Assembly: GCA_029948255.1 (NCBI GenBank)
Contig: JALIZF010001779.1
Coordinates: 1-64,000, forward strand
Length of the DNA: 64,000 nucleotides
Direction: 5' to 3'
From: Telmatactis stephensoni
Lineage: Eukaryota; Cnidaria; Anthozoa; Actiniaria; Isophelliidae
Made by a program: the position numbers and the translations under genes. Below the pieces are notes generated by a model that saw only the letters and a program-made list of their open reading frames with translations, was not told the origin of the DNA and did not search any database. The stretch's first letter is position 1. The number at the start of each line of letters is the position of its first letter. Of the stretch, positions 21,971-33,900 are shown in pieces.

Positions 21971-23878
21971 ATTGTTGTGTTCCACGAAACTTTGTTGTGT
22001 TTTCAAAGCAATTTTGCATTGTGTTTTGCCCCTGTGGGCCACCGTAAAGTCTGCGTTAGGACGCCTTAAATTGCATTAAGTTGCTGTATAAAAACGGCGA
22101 CTTAAGGACCCGGGATGCAACATCCCTGAGGAATCGGCTGCTGTGCACTATTTGTGACTAAAAAGTGACTACCATTTAATATCAGTGCACCGGACGACAC
22201 TATGCCTCTGAGATCAATTCGACTATTCTGACCAGCCATACATTAAAGCCATGATAAGTGACAAAGAAAAGCTTTCATCCAAGGAGACCGAGGTAAATAT
22301 GAGCAACTGAAAGCGAAGTTGCACGACTGATAAACAATGATTACAACAACAAAGATCACCGTTTCCGCTACTTCGAACCTGGCAAGTGGTACAGATTTAT
22401 CCATTGTCTGGAGCTCGTCAACATCCCTCAATCGAATGCCGCAAGTGCTAGAGTATTTTCAATAAAGTCATCATTATTATTAAGCTTTTCGGACGAGATA
22501 TTTACGAAAACTGACGCTGATAATTTTTCTGCTGATCAAACTGTCACCTCTCCTAACATACAAGGCATTATACCTTAAGATCACCTTTATAGTGCAGGCA
22601 TATCGTGCAGAATTGTTCAGTTTTTTGCTACAAGCATGAAAATTGGTACAATGATAGAAGGCAACATGCTGACTAATTCCTGATATAGCGCCACGCCCAA
22701 AAATTAATACTTCCAGTTTTACACATGTGGAATTAATTTCCACTTAAAATTAAATACAATTGTTGCATTGACTAGTTGTTTCATGAAATGTGCTAATTCT
22801 TTACAAGTACTGTTCCTTTTACCTAGCTGACTATAGTGCCCCACCCTATTCCTCGTACTTCCAGTTTTATGTTAATGGCTTTAATTAAATTCAAAATTAC
22901 TGAAAATAACCGTTTTCTACAATGCTATCACTACCAACTAATCCTATTTGGTCTAATGATGTATGCCCTTTTCATTTCACATGCACTGCCACACCCTAAA
23001 CTTAGTACTGCCAGTATAGATACATAGGAATACCTCAAGTCTCAAGTATCCAAAATTATTCACCTTGTTTTAAAGTCAAGGAGATAGAATAATAGACGGA
23101 TATGATTGAAACAACGCAATTTGAATAACATGCAACCATGGCAACGCCTTTTCAAAAGTACTTCCAGTAATAATACTTTGGAATTGATGATCTGGAATTA
23201 GGTTTGGGTGTATGGCAATCTGACATCTTTCTGAACGTATTCCTGCATAAAGGCCACTGTTATTGCACTTCACTCGTAACAATCAATAATTCTCACTATT
23301 TTATAATTTTCCACATAAAGAAAACCCATTCACAATAGCCTGATCAATTACACATGATTGTGAAGACCCAGTTTAATACAGAATGTCTCCAGGGTTGATG
23401 TAATGTGGAGCGAATATTGCTGCACTGATAGCCTCAAATCACATACCATAACTGAAGTTAACAAAGTCATGGTCAATCAAAGCGTGTAGAGCCAACAAGT
23501 ACTCTTATACCATGCAACTGGGAAAGATTCCTCAGGGTATTGGCCTTTTTTTATTTTTAGCTGAAATTTGCAAATCCATCATATTGCCCAACAAGAAACA
23601 CTTGATTTCTTCTGTTGGAAAAAATTAGTGTTGAACGGGAATTCGCTGGATTCCTTAGGTTTTTGAGAGCTTTTTACCTTTAGTTGAAATTTGCAAATTA
23701 AAGTCATCAAGTTGCCTGGAAACATACACTTGATTTCTTCTTTTGGACAAGGATTTGCACGTGATGTAGAACGGGAATTCACTGGATTGGCAACATGCAC
23801 TCAAGAGGAATCAAACTCAAGGCTTTTTTTTTCATTTGTAAGGATTGTGTCAACTATGCAATTCAGAAACTCCTTACC

Positions 23879-24036
23879 CGTACTCTCGACACTGATGTGG
23901 TGGTGTTGGCAGTCGCCATGTTTGGAGAGGACGCAGAAAGATCTCTCCACATTATTGCAGTACTTAAAGTTTTCAGAGCACTAGGTCCTAGCAAAGCAGC
24001 TGCACTTCCTGCTTTCCATGGCTTCCACGAATTTTA
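23879..24036 (+). pseudogene. Fragment of a FEN/XPG-like nuclease-type protein
   Basis: The frame carries DTDVVVLAVAMFG and then ALGPSKAAALPAFHGF. These match, from memory, two conserved blocks of a large invertebrate family (TDVLVLAV ... LGPSKSxALPAFHAFTGCDT) whose acidic motifs resemble FEN1/XPG nucleases. The upstream HEEADT block and the downstream GCDT block are missing or broken, and the frame ends soon after. It lies in the centre of the inverted-repeat element, which suggests that element once carried or captured such a gene. Confidence 0.5.
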
Positions 24037-24040
24037 GGAG

Positions 24041-24170
24041 CAAGGATCGCACAGTTGGTTAGTGCGAGAGGTCCCAAGTTTGATCCCCATCGAATATCAG
24101 TGACTTCCTATCCTTGTTTCGACTTCTGATCTTTCCGTGTAGCTTTAATATACTGTAAATGCTCTTAAAA
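24041..24170 (+). mobile_element. tRNA-derived SINE fragment
   Basis: GCACAGTTGGTTAGTGCGAG resembles a tRNA A box, and AGTTTGATCCCC, about 30 bp later, resembles a B box. The sequence does not fold as a complete tRNA, so a SINE head is more likely than a functional gene. Confidence 0.6.
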
Positions 24171-24284
24171 TGAAGCATCGGTGGAGAGCGGAAGAAAAGG
24201 GCCCATCTTCAATTGCTTTTTCCTCTGGCTCTGGAAATAGGCCTACTCCGGGCACTAAAATCGCCGTAATTTTGGGCGATTTTA

Positions 24285-24348
24285 GCAAAATTATCCCCAA
24301 AGATACTCAAAACTTAGGGCGATTTTGGGCGATTTTGGGCGATTTTAG
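24285..24348 (+). repeat. GGGCGATTTT short tandem repeat
   Basis: Several copies of GGGCGATTTTA/G in a row. Non-coding. Confidence 0.7.
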
Positions 24349-25645
24349 GGCCTGCGCACCAACGTCCCACGATTTTGAAGTAAAAACTTCAACTTTTCAT
24401 TTCTTTGTCTTCACGGCTGCAATGAAATGTCTATATTCGGGAAAATCTCTGCCTTGCAGACTTGAAGGTATTGTTTGCAAAAGTAAAAACAACATTTGAA
24501 CGGCCTTTGAATGATTTTGTATGTAAAGATCTGTTGGAAAAATATGTCAGTCTACTGCAGCAGTTTGTTGTACTACTGTGCAGTTAAACTAACTTTTGCC
24601 AAGTCAATGGGGATAACATCCCATCTGCAGCACTCCGCCAAAATACATTAAGAGACTAACCGCTTATCAAGCCAGGTCAGTCGTTGCAGCTACCCTCTGC
24701 GCCGCACTTGGCAGTAGACAAAGGCGGACCGAAAAGATTAAATTGACGCAATTGAGGGAAAACCAAGCAAGAGATTTTGGAAATGTGTAGCCACCTGACC
24801 AGATGTAAATGTCAGCAAGATAAAAATGTGCAAAATTGCAGCTCGTGTGCACAGCCATGTGTGATTGTGGAGGCGATTGCAAATGGAATTAATTTGTTTG
24901 GGAAGTTGAAATAATAAAATTTAATGATTGCTACGAGTTAACTGCAATAGCCCTCTCCCTTGTCAAAGATTCTTACCTTACTGAATATTAGATTTTCCAT
25001 AATCCAAAATTGATAAATCTCCGTAACCCCAATAATCAATTACAATGTACTATTACTGGAAGTACTTTTTAAAAGGCGTTGCCATGGTTGCATGTTATTC
25101 AAATTGCGCTGTTTCAATCATATCCGTCTATTATTCTATCTCCTTGACTTTAAAACAAGGTGAATAATTTTGGATACTTGAGACTTGAGGTATTCCTATG
25201 TATCTATACTGGCAGTACTAAGTTTAGGGTGTGGCAGTGCATGTGAAATGAAAAGGGCATACATCATTAGACCAAATAGGATTAGTTGGTAGTGATAGCA
25301 TTGTAGAAAACGGTTATTTTCAGTAATTTTGAATTTAATTAAAGCCATTAACATAAAACTGGAAGTACGAGGAATAGGGTGGGGCACTATAGTCAGCTAG
25401 GTAAAAGGAACAGTACTTGTAAAGAATTAGCACATTTCATGAAACAACTAGTCAATGCAACAATTGTATTTAATTTTAAGTGGAAATTAATTCCACATGT
25501 GTAAAACTGGAAGTATTAATTTTTGGGCGTGGCGCTATATCAGGAATTAGTCAGCATGTTGCCTTCTATCATTATGCCAATTTTCATGCTTGTAGCAAAA
25601 AACTGAACAATTCTGCACTTTTTGTGCACGATATGCCTGCACTAT

Positions 25646-26369
25646 TATCAACAACATGATTTAGCGAATTTTTAGCGAGTTTCTGAAAATCGCTAGCTAC
25701 ATTACTAGAGAAATTGCTAAATTTCGTAGTCGCTAAAAATAGTAACCTTAAGGTAGGACGTATTCACCAACTCAGCTTTCGTTGCATATGACATTTGTTC
25801 TTTGAGCAAAAAAGGTTTATATACAAAACTGATATTGACTCTGAACTACCTTTTGGTGTCCTTATTATGAGAGGCAATAAAGCATTTTCCGTACAGTGTA
25901 CGAGTAGTCCGGATGAAGCAGCCATATTTTTTGTAAACTAAAAGAAATTTCCACAAACAAATTTGGCAAAATAGGAAGAACGTGTATATTAAAAGACAAT
26001 GGCTTTTGGATACAACTAATATTAACTTCTCGATAAAAACACATCACAATTTGAGATTTACGAGTGAGTACTCATTCAGTTACGAGCGTTTTACTGGGCG
26101 TAGTAGGGTCATCAAACACCGCACACGATTTTATCCGCTTAGATTTAATAAATACGATATGATCGAAGTCTTTTTTTAGTTACAGGTCAAAAAGACCGTT
26201 TTTCATTTTGCACATGTGTACATTATATGGTCTTTTCGCATTATTTAGAAGTTTCAGACAACGCAAATTTGCGGTATCCAATGATTTTTTTCAAGAGTAA
26301 TAGTAAGAGGTCTGACATTACTGAGCTAATTACGCTACACATGTACCATCTCGCTCGTTACGTGCAAAT
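25646..26369. other. Intergenic
   Basis: Contains a short imperfect hairpin built of TTTAGCGA/TCGCTAAA words (25663-25740). Otherwise nothing recognisable. Confidence 0.5.
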
Positions 26370-26500
26370 GTGAGTTTTTCTATTTGTGGTCCAGTACTCT
26401 GGAACTCTCTTCCACAAGGTGTTAAGCACTATGCAAGTTTAGACAGTTGGTTTTGGAAAAAAATTCTAACTAGACATCTCTTTTCAATAAAGCACATAGA
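26370..26500 (+). pseudogene. 3' tail of a LINE reverse-transcriptase ORF
   Basis: The frame begins with SFSICGPVLWNSLPQGVKHY and then SLDSW...KKILTRHL, the typical C-terminal end of many cnidarian non-LTR retrotransposon RTs (F-x-x-x-GPxLWNSLP...). The upstream RT domain is absent, as expected for a 5'-truncated copy. Confidence 0.7.
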
Positions 26501-26666
26501 TTATCTTGTGCATTTAGTAATTTCAAGCATACAGCATATCTTACTTTCTTTAATTAATTTTTTACCAAATCATTCATTAATATTAGGGATGTTTGTTCTT
26601 TATCAGTGTTATAAATTTATAAAAAGACTTCATATATATATAAGTTCATGTAATAGCACTATCTGA

Positions 26667-27521
26667 CAAATAAAGTTCTTTAATTATTCGCGATAGTGTA
26701 AAGCAACTTTTTCGCAACAGATTGTATTCAAATTGTGCACGGTAAACCTTGTAACATTAGGGAAAAGATTGCTTTTTATTTCACGCTTTCAAATATCGAT
26801 GGTACAGTGTTTGTCTTATAGTGTAAACTATTTAGAAATAATTAGATCACGTTTTCTCAGTAAGACGATTGAAAATTACAGAAATCGGTTGATGTTTACC
26901 TTAGAAAATTCGAGACAAAATCTACATTTCTTTCACCGCAAAAATAACCGCGGGCCACAAAAGCTAAAAGGTCCTCGCAGTGATGTACCTAATTAATCAA
27001 TTTTATCAAGAATTCAATCTGAAATATTATCAAATATTGGTTTATATTTACTTTTTTGGTTATTCTTTTCGGTGGCATTTGATGAAGCAGTCATGAAGTT
27101 CAGCTGTTTCGTCTTCGTTGGACCGACTGGATGAGAAATCTCTAATTCAGCCTATACAAGCAAAATACAGCTTGAATACTATCAATGTATAAGTTATATA
27201 TGCTTTCTCACTTATTTGCAAAGCCATTTCGGCGTCTAAACGAATGAAAAAAAAAATCTATACCGATTAATTATCTGCTTAATTAATCAAAATTAAGACA
27301 TCGTATCTTTTTTTTATCACTATGTCTTTAATGCGGGCTGATGTCGACCGGATTTAATCGGCTTCAGATGTTTAGTTAGTGACATGTAGTTATTAGACTG
27401 TTTTTCATTCATTTTTCTCATCTATATTCGGATTCGTTGAATATTGCAATAATTATCATAATTAATGTGTGTATTGTTATAAAAAGCAACGCAGATCAAT
27501 ACGCTGTCAGTGCAAACCTTG
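26667..27521. other. Intergenic upstream of the GPCR gene
   Basis: AT-rich, no coding signal. The GPCR promoter should lie in its last few hundred bases. TATTGTTATAAAAAGC near 27472 contains TATAAAAA, about 45 bp before the putative start codon. Confidence 0.45.
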
Positions 27522-27894
27522 ATGAGGGGGAACAAAATGGCCAAAATTTTCATGCTACTTTTGGGGATGAATTTTCACCTCATAAAGTGTGGTCAGGTTT
27601 TTCATAAAGCGTGTGCGACAAAAACTGGACGGGACATTGATGGTGCTTCGGCTATGCAAAGAATAATTGTAGAACCATTGCAAAGTCTTCACAATCAACT
27701 GTCAGTTATTCCTGATCCTACGAACATTTGCCATTTGTAAGTAATACGCGGCATAAACCTTAACCATTTATTTTATGTTTTTATTTATTATTTGCTTCAT
27801 TTTGTACACGAAATTATAATCTTCGATCTTCTTCTTGTTCTTCTTATTCTTCTTGTTGTTCTTCTTTTCTTCCTGTTCTTCTTGTTCTTCTTTT

Positions 27895-27928
<34 letters not shown>

Positions 27929-30900
27929 AGACGCTCATAACATATAAACTTTAGAGCTAAACTGATAAAGACGCTAATATACTTTACCAGTATCTAATTA
28001 TTTACACAAACGGGACTCCAGTGAGAGTAACAAGTGTGTATAAATCCAAGTTTCAGTTTACAAAGTGTATAAATTTAAACTGTAAAATATCTAATTTCAG
28101 AAAGCCATGAACATACAGCAAGTTGCTTCTATATACAATTTAAACAATTTTTCTCTGTTCTTTCACATAATAGTAATAATATATATCAATCTTTGAGTGA
28201 TGGTTGAAATATTCATGTTTTTTCATGTTTACAAACTGTACAGCAAATTGTTATTGTCACATTTTTAAAAAGCCTAACAGTTGACAAGTTTTCCTTCACA
28301 AGGAATTCTTGTTTGTGTAAATGACAAAAAATTGCCATTTTTTCTTATCTTTTTTTCTTCTTCTTCTTCTCTCTCTCTCTCTCGTGTTGACAGTGCAATT
28401 TTAGATATTGTAATTTTATAAAAACTGAGGCGTGGGCCCGATCACTCTGCAACATGTAATACGAGGCGTGTGGTCAGTTCAATATATTGCAGAGAAAAAT
28501 TTACGCTTTTAAAGTGTCTGCAACAATTTTTTACTGCGGGAAATCATTGCAAGTGTTGACTTTTTAAAAACTCATTAAATAGTTTGGATTGGTTTTTAAT
28601 GTGATTTTTTGATATGCCCTAGGATATTTTTCAGTATGTGTTTTTATTTTTTAAAAAGTAAAAAACTGTCAAAAAGAACGAGAAATGTTAAAAGAATGAA
28701 TAATACTGTCGTGGCGATCAATGGCTCGTCTTAAAGAGCTATTAAAACACAAACACAAGTTCTCTCGTCGAATATCTTCCGTTCTGGTGAATGTATAAAG
28801 AATCGTTATTCCAAACTTTTGTTGTCTTATATCTTCTATTGTGTTCTTCTTAAACCCGGAAGAGAAAAGTAAGCCTTTCGCTGTACCAAAGCAAGCTAAT
28901 TGGCGGCAGAGAGCAAACAGGCTAGCGAAGTCAAATCGGTCGCATGGCAAAACTTGTCATCTGCATAGAATTCGCTGACAGTGAGGATTAAAAGTCTAAT
29001 TAAACACTTTAAAACTAAAATGTCTTTTCCTGACTATGTGGCATCGGTAAATGATCCGTTTTATAGTGCTTCAATAGATTAGATGTTTTGATAAGTATGG
29101 AATAGTACTTGAAATGAAAATTAATGTCGCCTAAAGGTGTCACTTTAATTCGACGAATTCTTAAAAAAGAAAAAAAAACTAGAGTTATCTTAATCTTTTC
29201 CAGTGCTTCCTTCATTGTTCTCAAACTTAGCCTAATCATTAGGTAATTCAATTTCTGCGAGGAAAGAATAATCTAGAGCAATAACAAGCTTTCTTAACAA
29301 CAGATAAAAGACATATATATATACGTCAGAACTCAAATAAGGAAAAAACAGTGAAACTTCGAGAGCTTAATTTCCGTATCAATAAAGTTGATTTTCAAGA
29401 AAGGTTGTTCATGAAAAATATTAAAATACATAAAGAACTGGCGCGTGAATGAATCGAACACGGAAAAATGGCTTTACCTTTGCAAACATGACAATGTCAG
29501 ATTGTATTTTCTTTCTAACAATGCATCTACATCATTAAGGCTTCATTATGGAGCAAGTTCTTTGTTGTAGTCAAAAGACAGATCTTTCAGAATATATGTT
29601 GATGGAAAAGACGTTTTCGAGAACGGCTGAATGTCCACTGTAAACAATTTGCAATAACTTTAGCAATAGTCGACCAATATTGACAATCTTCTTGCTATTT
29701 TATGGCTAAAATTTTGTAGTTGTGTAAACAATTCAGTTTAAATTTATATCAAGCTACAAATCACACTTGAAGACATTTCAGATTCAAATCGTATACCGAT
29801 TTATTTTAGAAACAGCAGTTCATTATTATATTGGAATATGAGCTTTGAGTTAGAATTGTCCTTTTAGACAGAGCGATAAAAAAGCAGTTTAGTTAAATCA
29901 GTAGGTATATAGACTATAAAAACGTGTTAAGTCATTTTAGCCAATTTGCTCATGCATTTATCTTTTACTTGGGGCTCGTAAAATCTGACAAAAACATATT
30001 TGAAAAAAAATAATTACCAAACGTATGCATTTTAACTTATAAAATGGAGCTCCTGATATCCACAAATTTACGTTATATATCCATGAAAGGTCGCTGCGAG
30101 AAACGACGGTCCGAATAAAAGAAAATCAACGACGACTGTCCAGGTGGTGCTAAAGATCTTTATCCATACAATGGAAGTTCCAGCTTCTCTGCGTGTGTCG
30201 GGGGTATGGCCCGCATAAGCAAAAAGGTGATCGTTCGAGGCGCTTCAGGGAAAATAGGTTTGATTTAATTCCCAGCAAGACATGGGAAATGTTTATGTTT
30301 CAGACAGATTTGAATTGAAAAATGCTCAGCGTGAGGGTTTTGCTACTCATTTGAGACAAAAAAGCCCTGAAAAATTGTTACTTTAGACAAAATTGATTTG
30401 ACAAATTTAGGATTTCCAAGTTTGGATAAAGTGCTTGAGGTCGGGAGGACATTTGGACTGAATCGTAATTATTTCACTGAGGAATTTCGTAACACGAAAA
30501 AGCAATGATAAATATTTTTTATGTGAAAAGTATTGCATAGCGAAGCATATTTTTTATCTCTGCAGATCAAAAAAAAAATCAAAACTGAAACTCTATAGCT
30601 ATCTTCAATAAACCTCCAATAAACTCCAAATACTTTTTCGCTTTTTATTTCATTCGTTTCTTTTGTAATACTACCACCCATTGTCGGTACAAAACGCTAA
30701 GCCTCTAGAAAATCTACAAATATCAAAAAAGCTGTCAAATCAGATCAAAAGTTAATGTCCAATATAGCTTTGTAGTTTATTCTTCTATCATAATAATAAT
30801 GAGGTTTATTAACATATTGTCGCATGATCTACAAACTAGTGAATTGTAATATGTTAAATATATATATATATAATATATGTAAATATAGTACAAATTGTAA

Positions 30901-33900
30901 GAAAATATAGAATAAATATAACAATTTTAAACTATAAAACTATTAAAGTCTCTCAAAAGTGGTACAAGTAAGTAAATTTAAATGTCCGTCATTTTGTTGC
31001 TAGGAGACTGTCACATGGCAACGTAGGCTATTTGCCCAGCAGTTTGTTCTACAACTTCAGCAGGCTGATAAATCTGTAAGTGATAAACTATTACATTTGC
31101 AGATATGTAGACAAGTATAATCAAGTACAATAGAACCTCTACTTATATCTCTACTTAGGGGACACAAATCTGTGTCCCTGTAAAAGACCCTTAGAAATAG
31201 AAACATTAAGATTAGCGTTAGCCTGCGTTGCTGGCGGTCTGCGTTTTTTATGCACTGGCATAAGTAGGAATGGAGAAGATACAATGTATACATTAAATGC
31301 AGTTAGTGTAGCATATACCAAGTACTTACCCTTTTTCCGCCCCCAAAACCGCAGACCGCCAGCTGCAACGCATGCAGGCTAGCTTGGCGTTCAAGCTCTT
31401 TACCACAAACTACAAACCGCAGTTTCCTGTTTCCCGTTTTCATTTACTGTATCTGTATTGTTATCCATTACTATAAGATTGGCGATATCGACTAGCAAAA
31501 CTAACAAAGTTTTATAGGGAATTTTTGAACAGAGACACATTAAAATTGACTAAAAATGAATTTGTAGTTTGAGGTTTAGCGGCGGGAAACGTGTCTGGAG
31601 GTAAATGAAATACGATAGAGTTTTTGACATTGTAAACTGAATGAATAATATATAGGACTTGATCATTTTCCAATTTCATAGAATTATCTGTAATAAGAAT
31701 TTGAAGCAATCCTGAAATTTTTCATTTTTCGGTGTCTGAATTGTTATTCCCAATTGCTTAAAACTCTGTTAAAGCGACTTCTGATGCACGAGATATCTCT
31801 TTCTGTGACAAGTCAATGAACTGAGAAAGGGACAATATTACACTGAGCACAATGCAATTTGTTTAAGAGTCAACTAAAAGTCAGCATGATCGGTTACCTA
31901 TGGCTCCTCAATTGCACATATCTCTACGTAAAGACTGTTTATTTATGAGGTTGATAATCAACCAAATCTATGCACCTCTTCTGAGGGATCGAGCCCTTAA
32001 TTAAGGTGATTCCTCTGTTTTGCACCACGCACGTCTACTGCATGCGAGTCATGCGTATGGTTTAAAACTGATGCATCAAATCGCGATTTGGCGAGCATTT
32101 TCACTCAAAGTACAATAAGAAAAACACTACAAAACTCAATGTTTAACATTTTTCTAATCTTTGGTGCGATGGAAAGCAATCTTTACAAAACTCGCCCCAT
32201 TCCCCTCTCAAAAAGTGCCGTTTTTAGCTCTATTATGACGCTCTTTTACAAAATATCGCATAAACGAGGCCTTGACCCCACATTTGACTCTTACGTGGTG
32301 TTGAAGGCACCAAACCCAAGCTTATAAAGCTCATTCATGATGGACACTAGCACCAAATCTTTTCCTGCCATCAGCTTACCATCTATATATCCCTTAATTT
32401 ATTTAACCATTTGCTTGGTGATTACGTAACCTACGAGTCATTATCACGAAAATTACTAAAAATGCAGAGAAACCGCAGAACTTGCAAACACGCATTACAT
32501 CCTGCTGCTAGATTTGCAGGTTAGTTTATCAAAATGCATGTCCCAATCATTTGCAAGGTTTTACGAGTTATTGAGGGTAAGGAATCCGGGAATCCAGTAA
32601 AAGATGTGATGAATTACCTCGAATAATCATCCACCACGTTTTCTTGAAGTTTAACTGGCATTCGATTCTTCTTTTCGTAATCGATAATTGATTGTGTTTC
32701 AGCCAATGAGGAATCACTGTTTTTTGTTGTTTTGATGCTTAATGAAGGTGATATCGTCAGCGTATTTCTATTCACTGTTTGGATCGAGGAGTAGTAGCTT
32801 GCATGCAAGTATCAAAGGCACCACACTAGTCTAGAATATACAGTAGTTGACTAAAGTAACCAAGTGTTCCACTCGGTATAAGAGCTATAAGGGATCGATA
32901 TACTGGTGTCCTGGGTCGGCCTGACACAGTAGTTGAGTGACCTAGTGTTTCAGTGGCCCACAATAACAGGCTGGTATATAAGGGATGTATTGGTCCTGGG
33001 TCGGCCCGGGGCACAGTAGTAGTTGTATTCTAGACTACGTTCTATAGCATACGTACTGTCTACATGTAGCATAGAGTGATTTTCATCGGACTGTGAAGCA
33101 ATTACTAAATAGTCAGTGTTTAATAGTGTCTAATAGTTGTATTGCAACAAAAGAAAACAATGGGTGCAGAGTCTATTAGTGTCTATTAGCTTAGTAACCA
33201 TTTCACAGTCCGGTGAAAATCACTCTAGTAGTAGTTGTATTCTAGACTACGTTCTATAGCATACTGTCTATATGTAAGAGCAGTAAACCTTTCACATTTA
33301 ATGGATCCTTTGCATTACCCAGTCACATGGTGAAAAATCCACCATGTACATGTAGCAAGACAAAATACGCAATTGTGACATCTAAAACAAAGACAAGTCA
33401 AGATTAACTGGTTGAAGTCCTTCTGTTTCACATTTTTTGGCATGCCGTATGGCGAATTTTGTACCATGTGACAACCTTGATGCAAAGGGCTAATTCAAAA
33501 CCATTCAAAACAGTAATTTTTTTTCTCTTTTTTTCCCTCCTTGAAAGTTCCTTGAGCAGCAATAATATAACCACGATTTCAGCCAATGCTTTCAGTGGAC
33601 TGACCCGTCTTAGAACTCTGTAAGTATTTGTAAAGTCGCTATAACCACTCAGTGTAATATAATTGCTGTATGAAGACCACAGTTAATTAATTGATTTATA
33701 CATGGAATATGTAACCCTCGCAAATCGTCGGTCCTTGGTCTTTACTTACGAATTCGACGAATTTTAACCATTCCATAAAAGGCATCTCTCCTAAGAGAGT
33801 TAGAAAACTCTGTTTTCGCCGTATCGTATTCAGAGGAGATTTTTTTCAATGACGAGCAATAATGGCGAAAAGCGCCAAAAACTAGACCTTCGTGCGAGTT

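Larger units (their letters stand above)
22589..25645. mobile_element. 3-kb element with ~590-bp inverted terminal repeats
   Basis: The left arm (22589-23176) and right arm (25048-25645) are near-identical inverted copies, outer ends ATAGTGCAGGC. A 63-codon frame is found on opposite strands in the two arms, with identical translation; it is not recognisable as a protein. The 1.9-kb middle holds a broken nuclease-like coding fragment, a SINE and short repeats. No clear target duplication was found. The superfamily is not assigned. Confidence 0.85.

Noticed and set aside
22836..25387. Identical 63-codon ORFs on opposite strands
   Set aside because: Located in the two arms of an inverted-repeat element, with no recognisable domain.
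30380..30500. Possible LRR-like peptide FGLNRNYFTEEF
   Set aside because: Not bounded by splice sites and not 72 bp in the phase of the other LRR exons.
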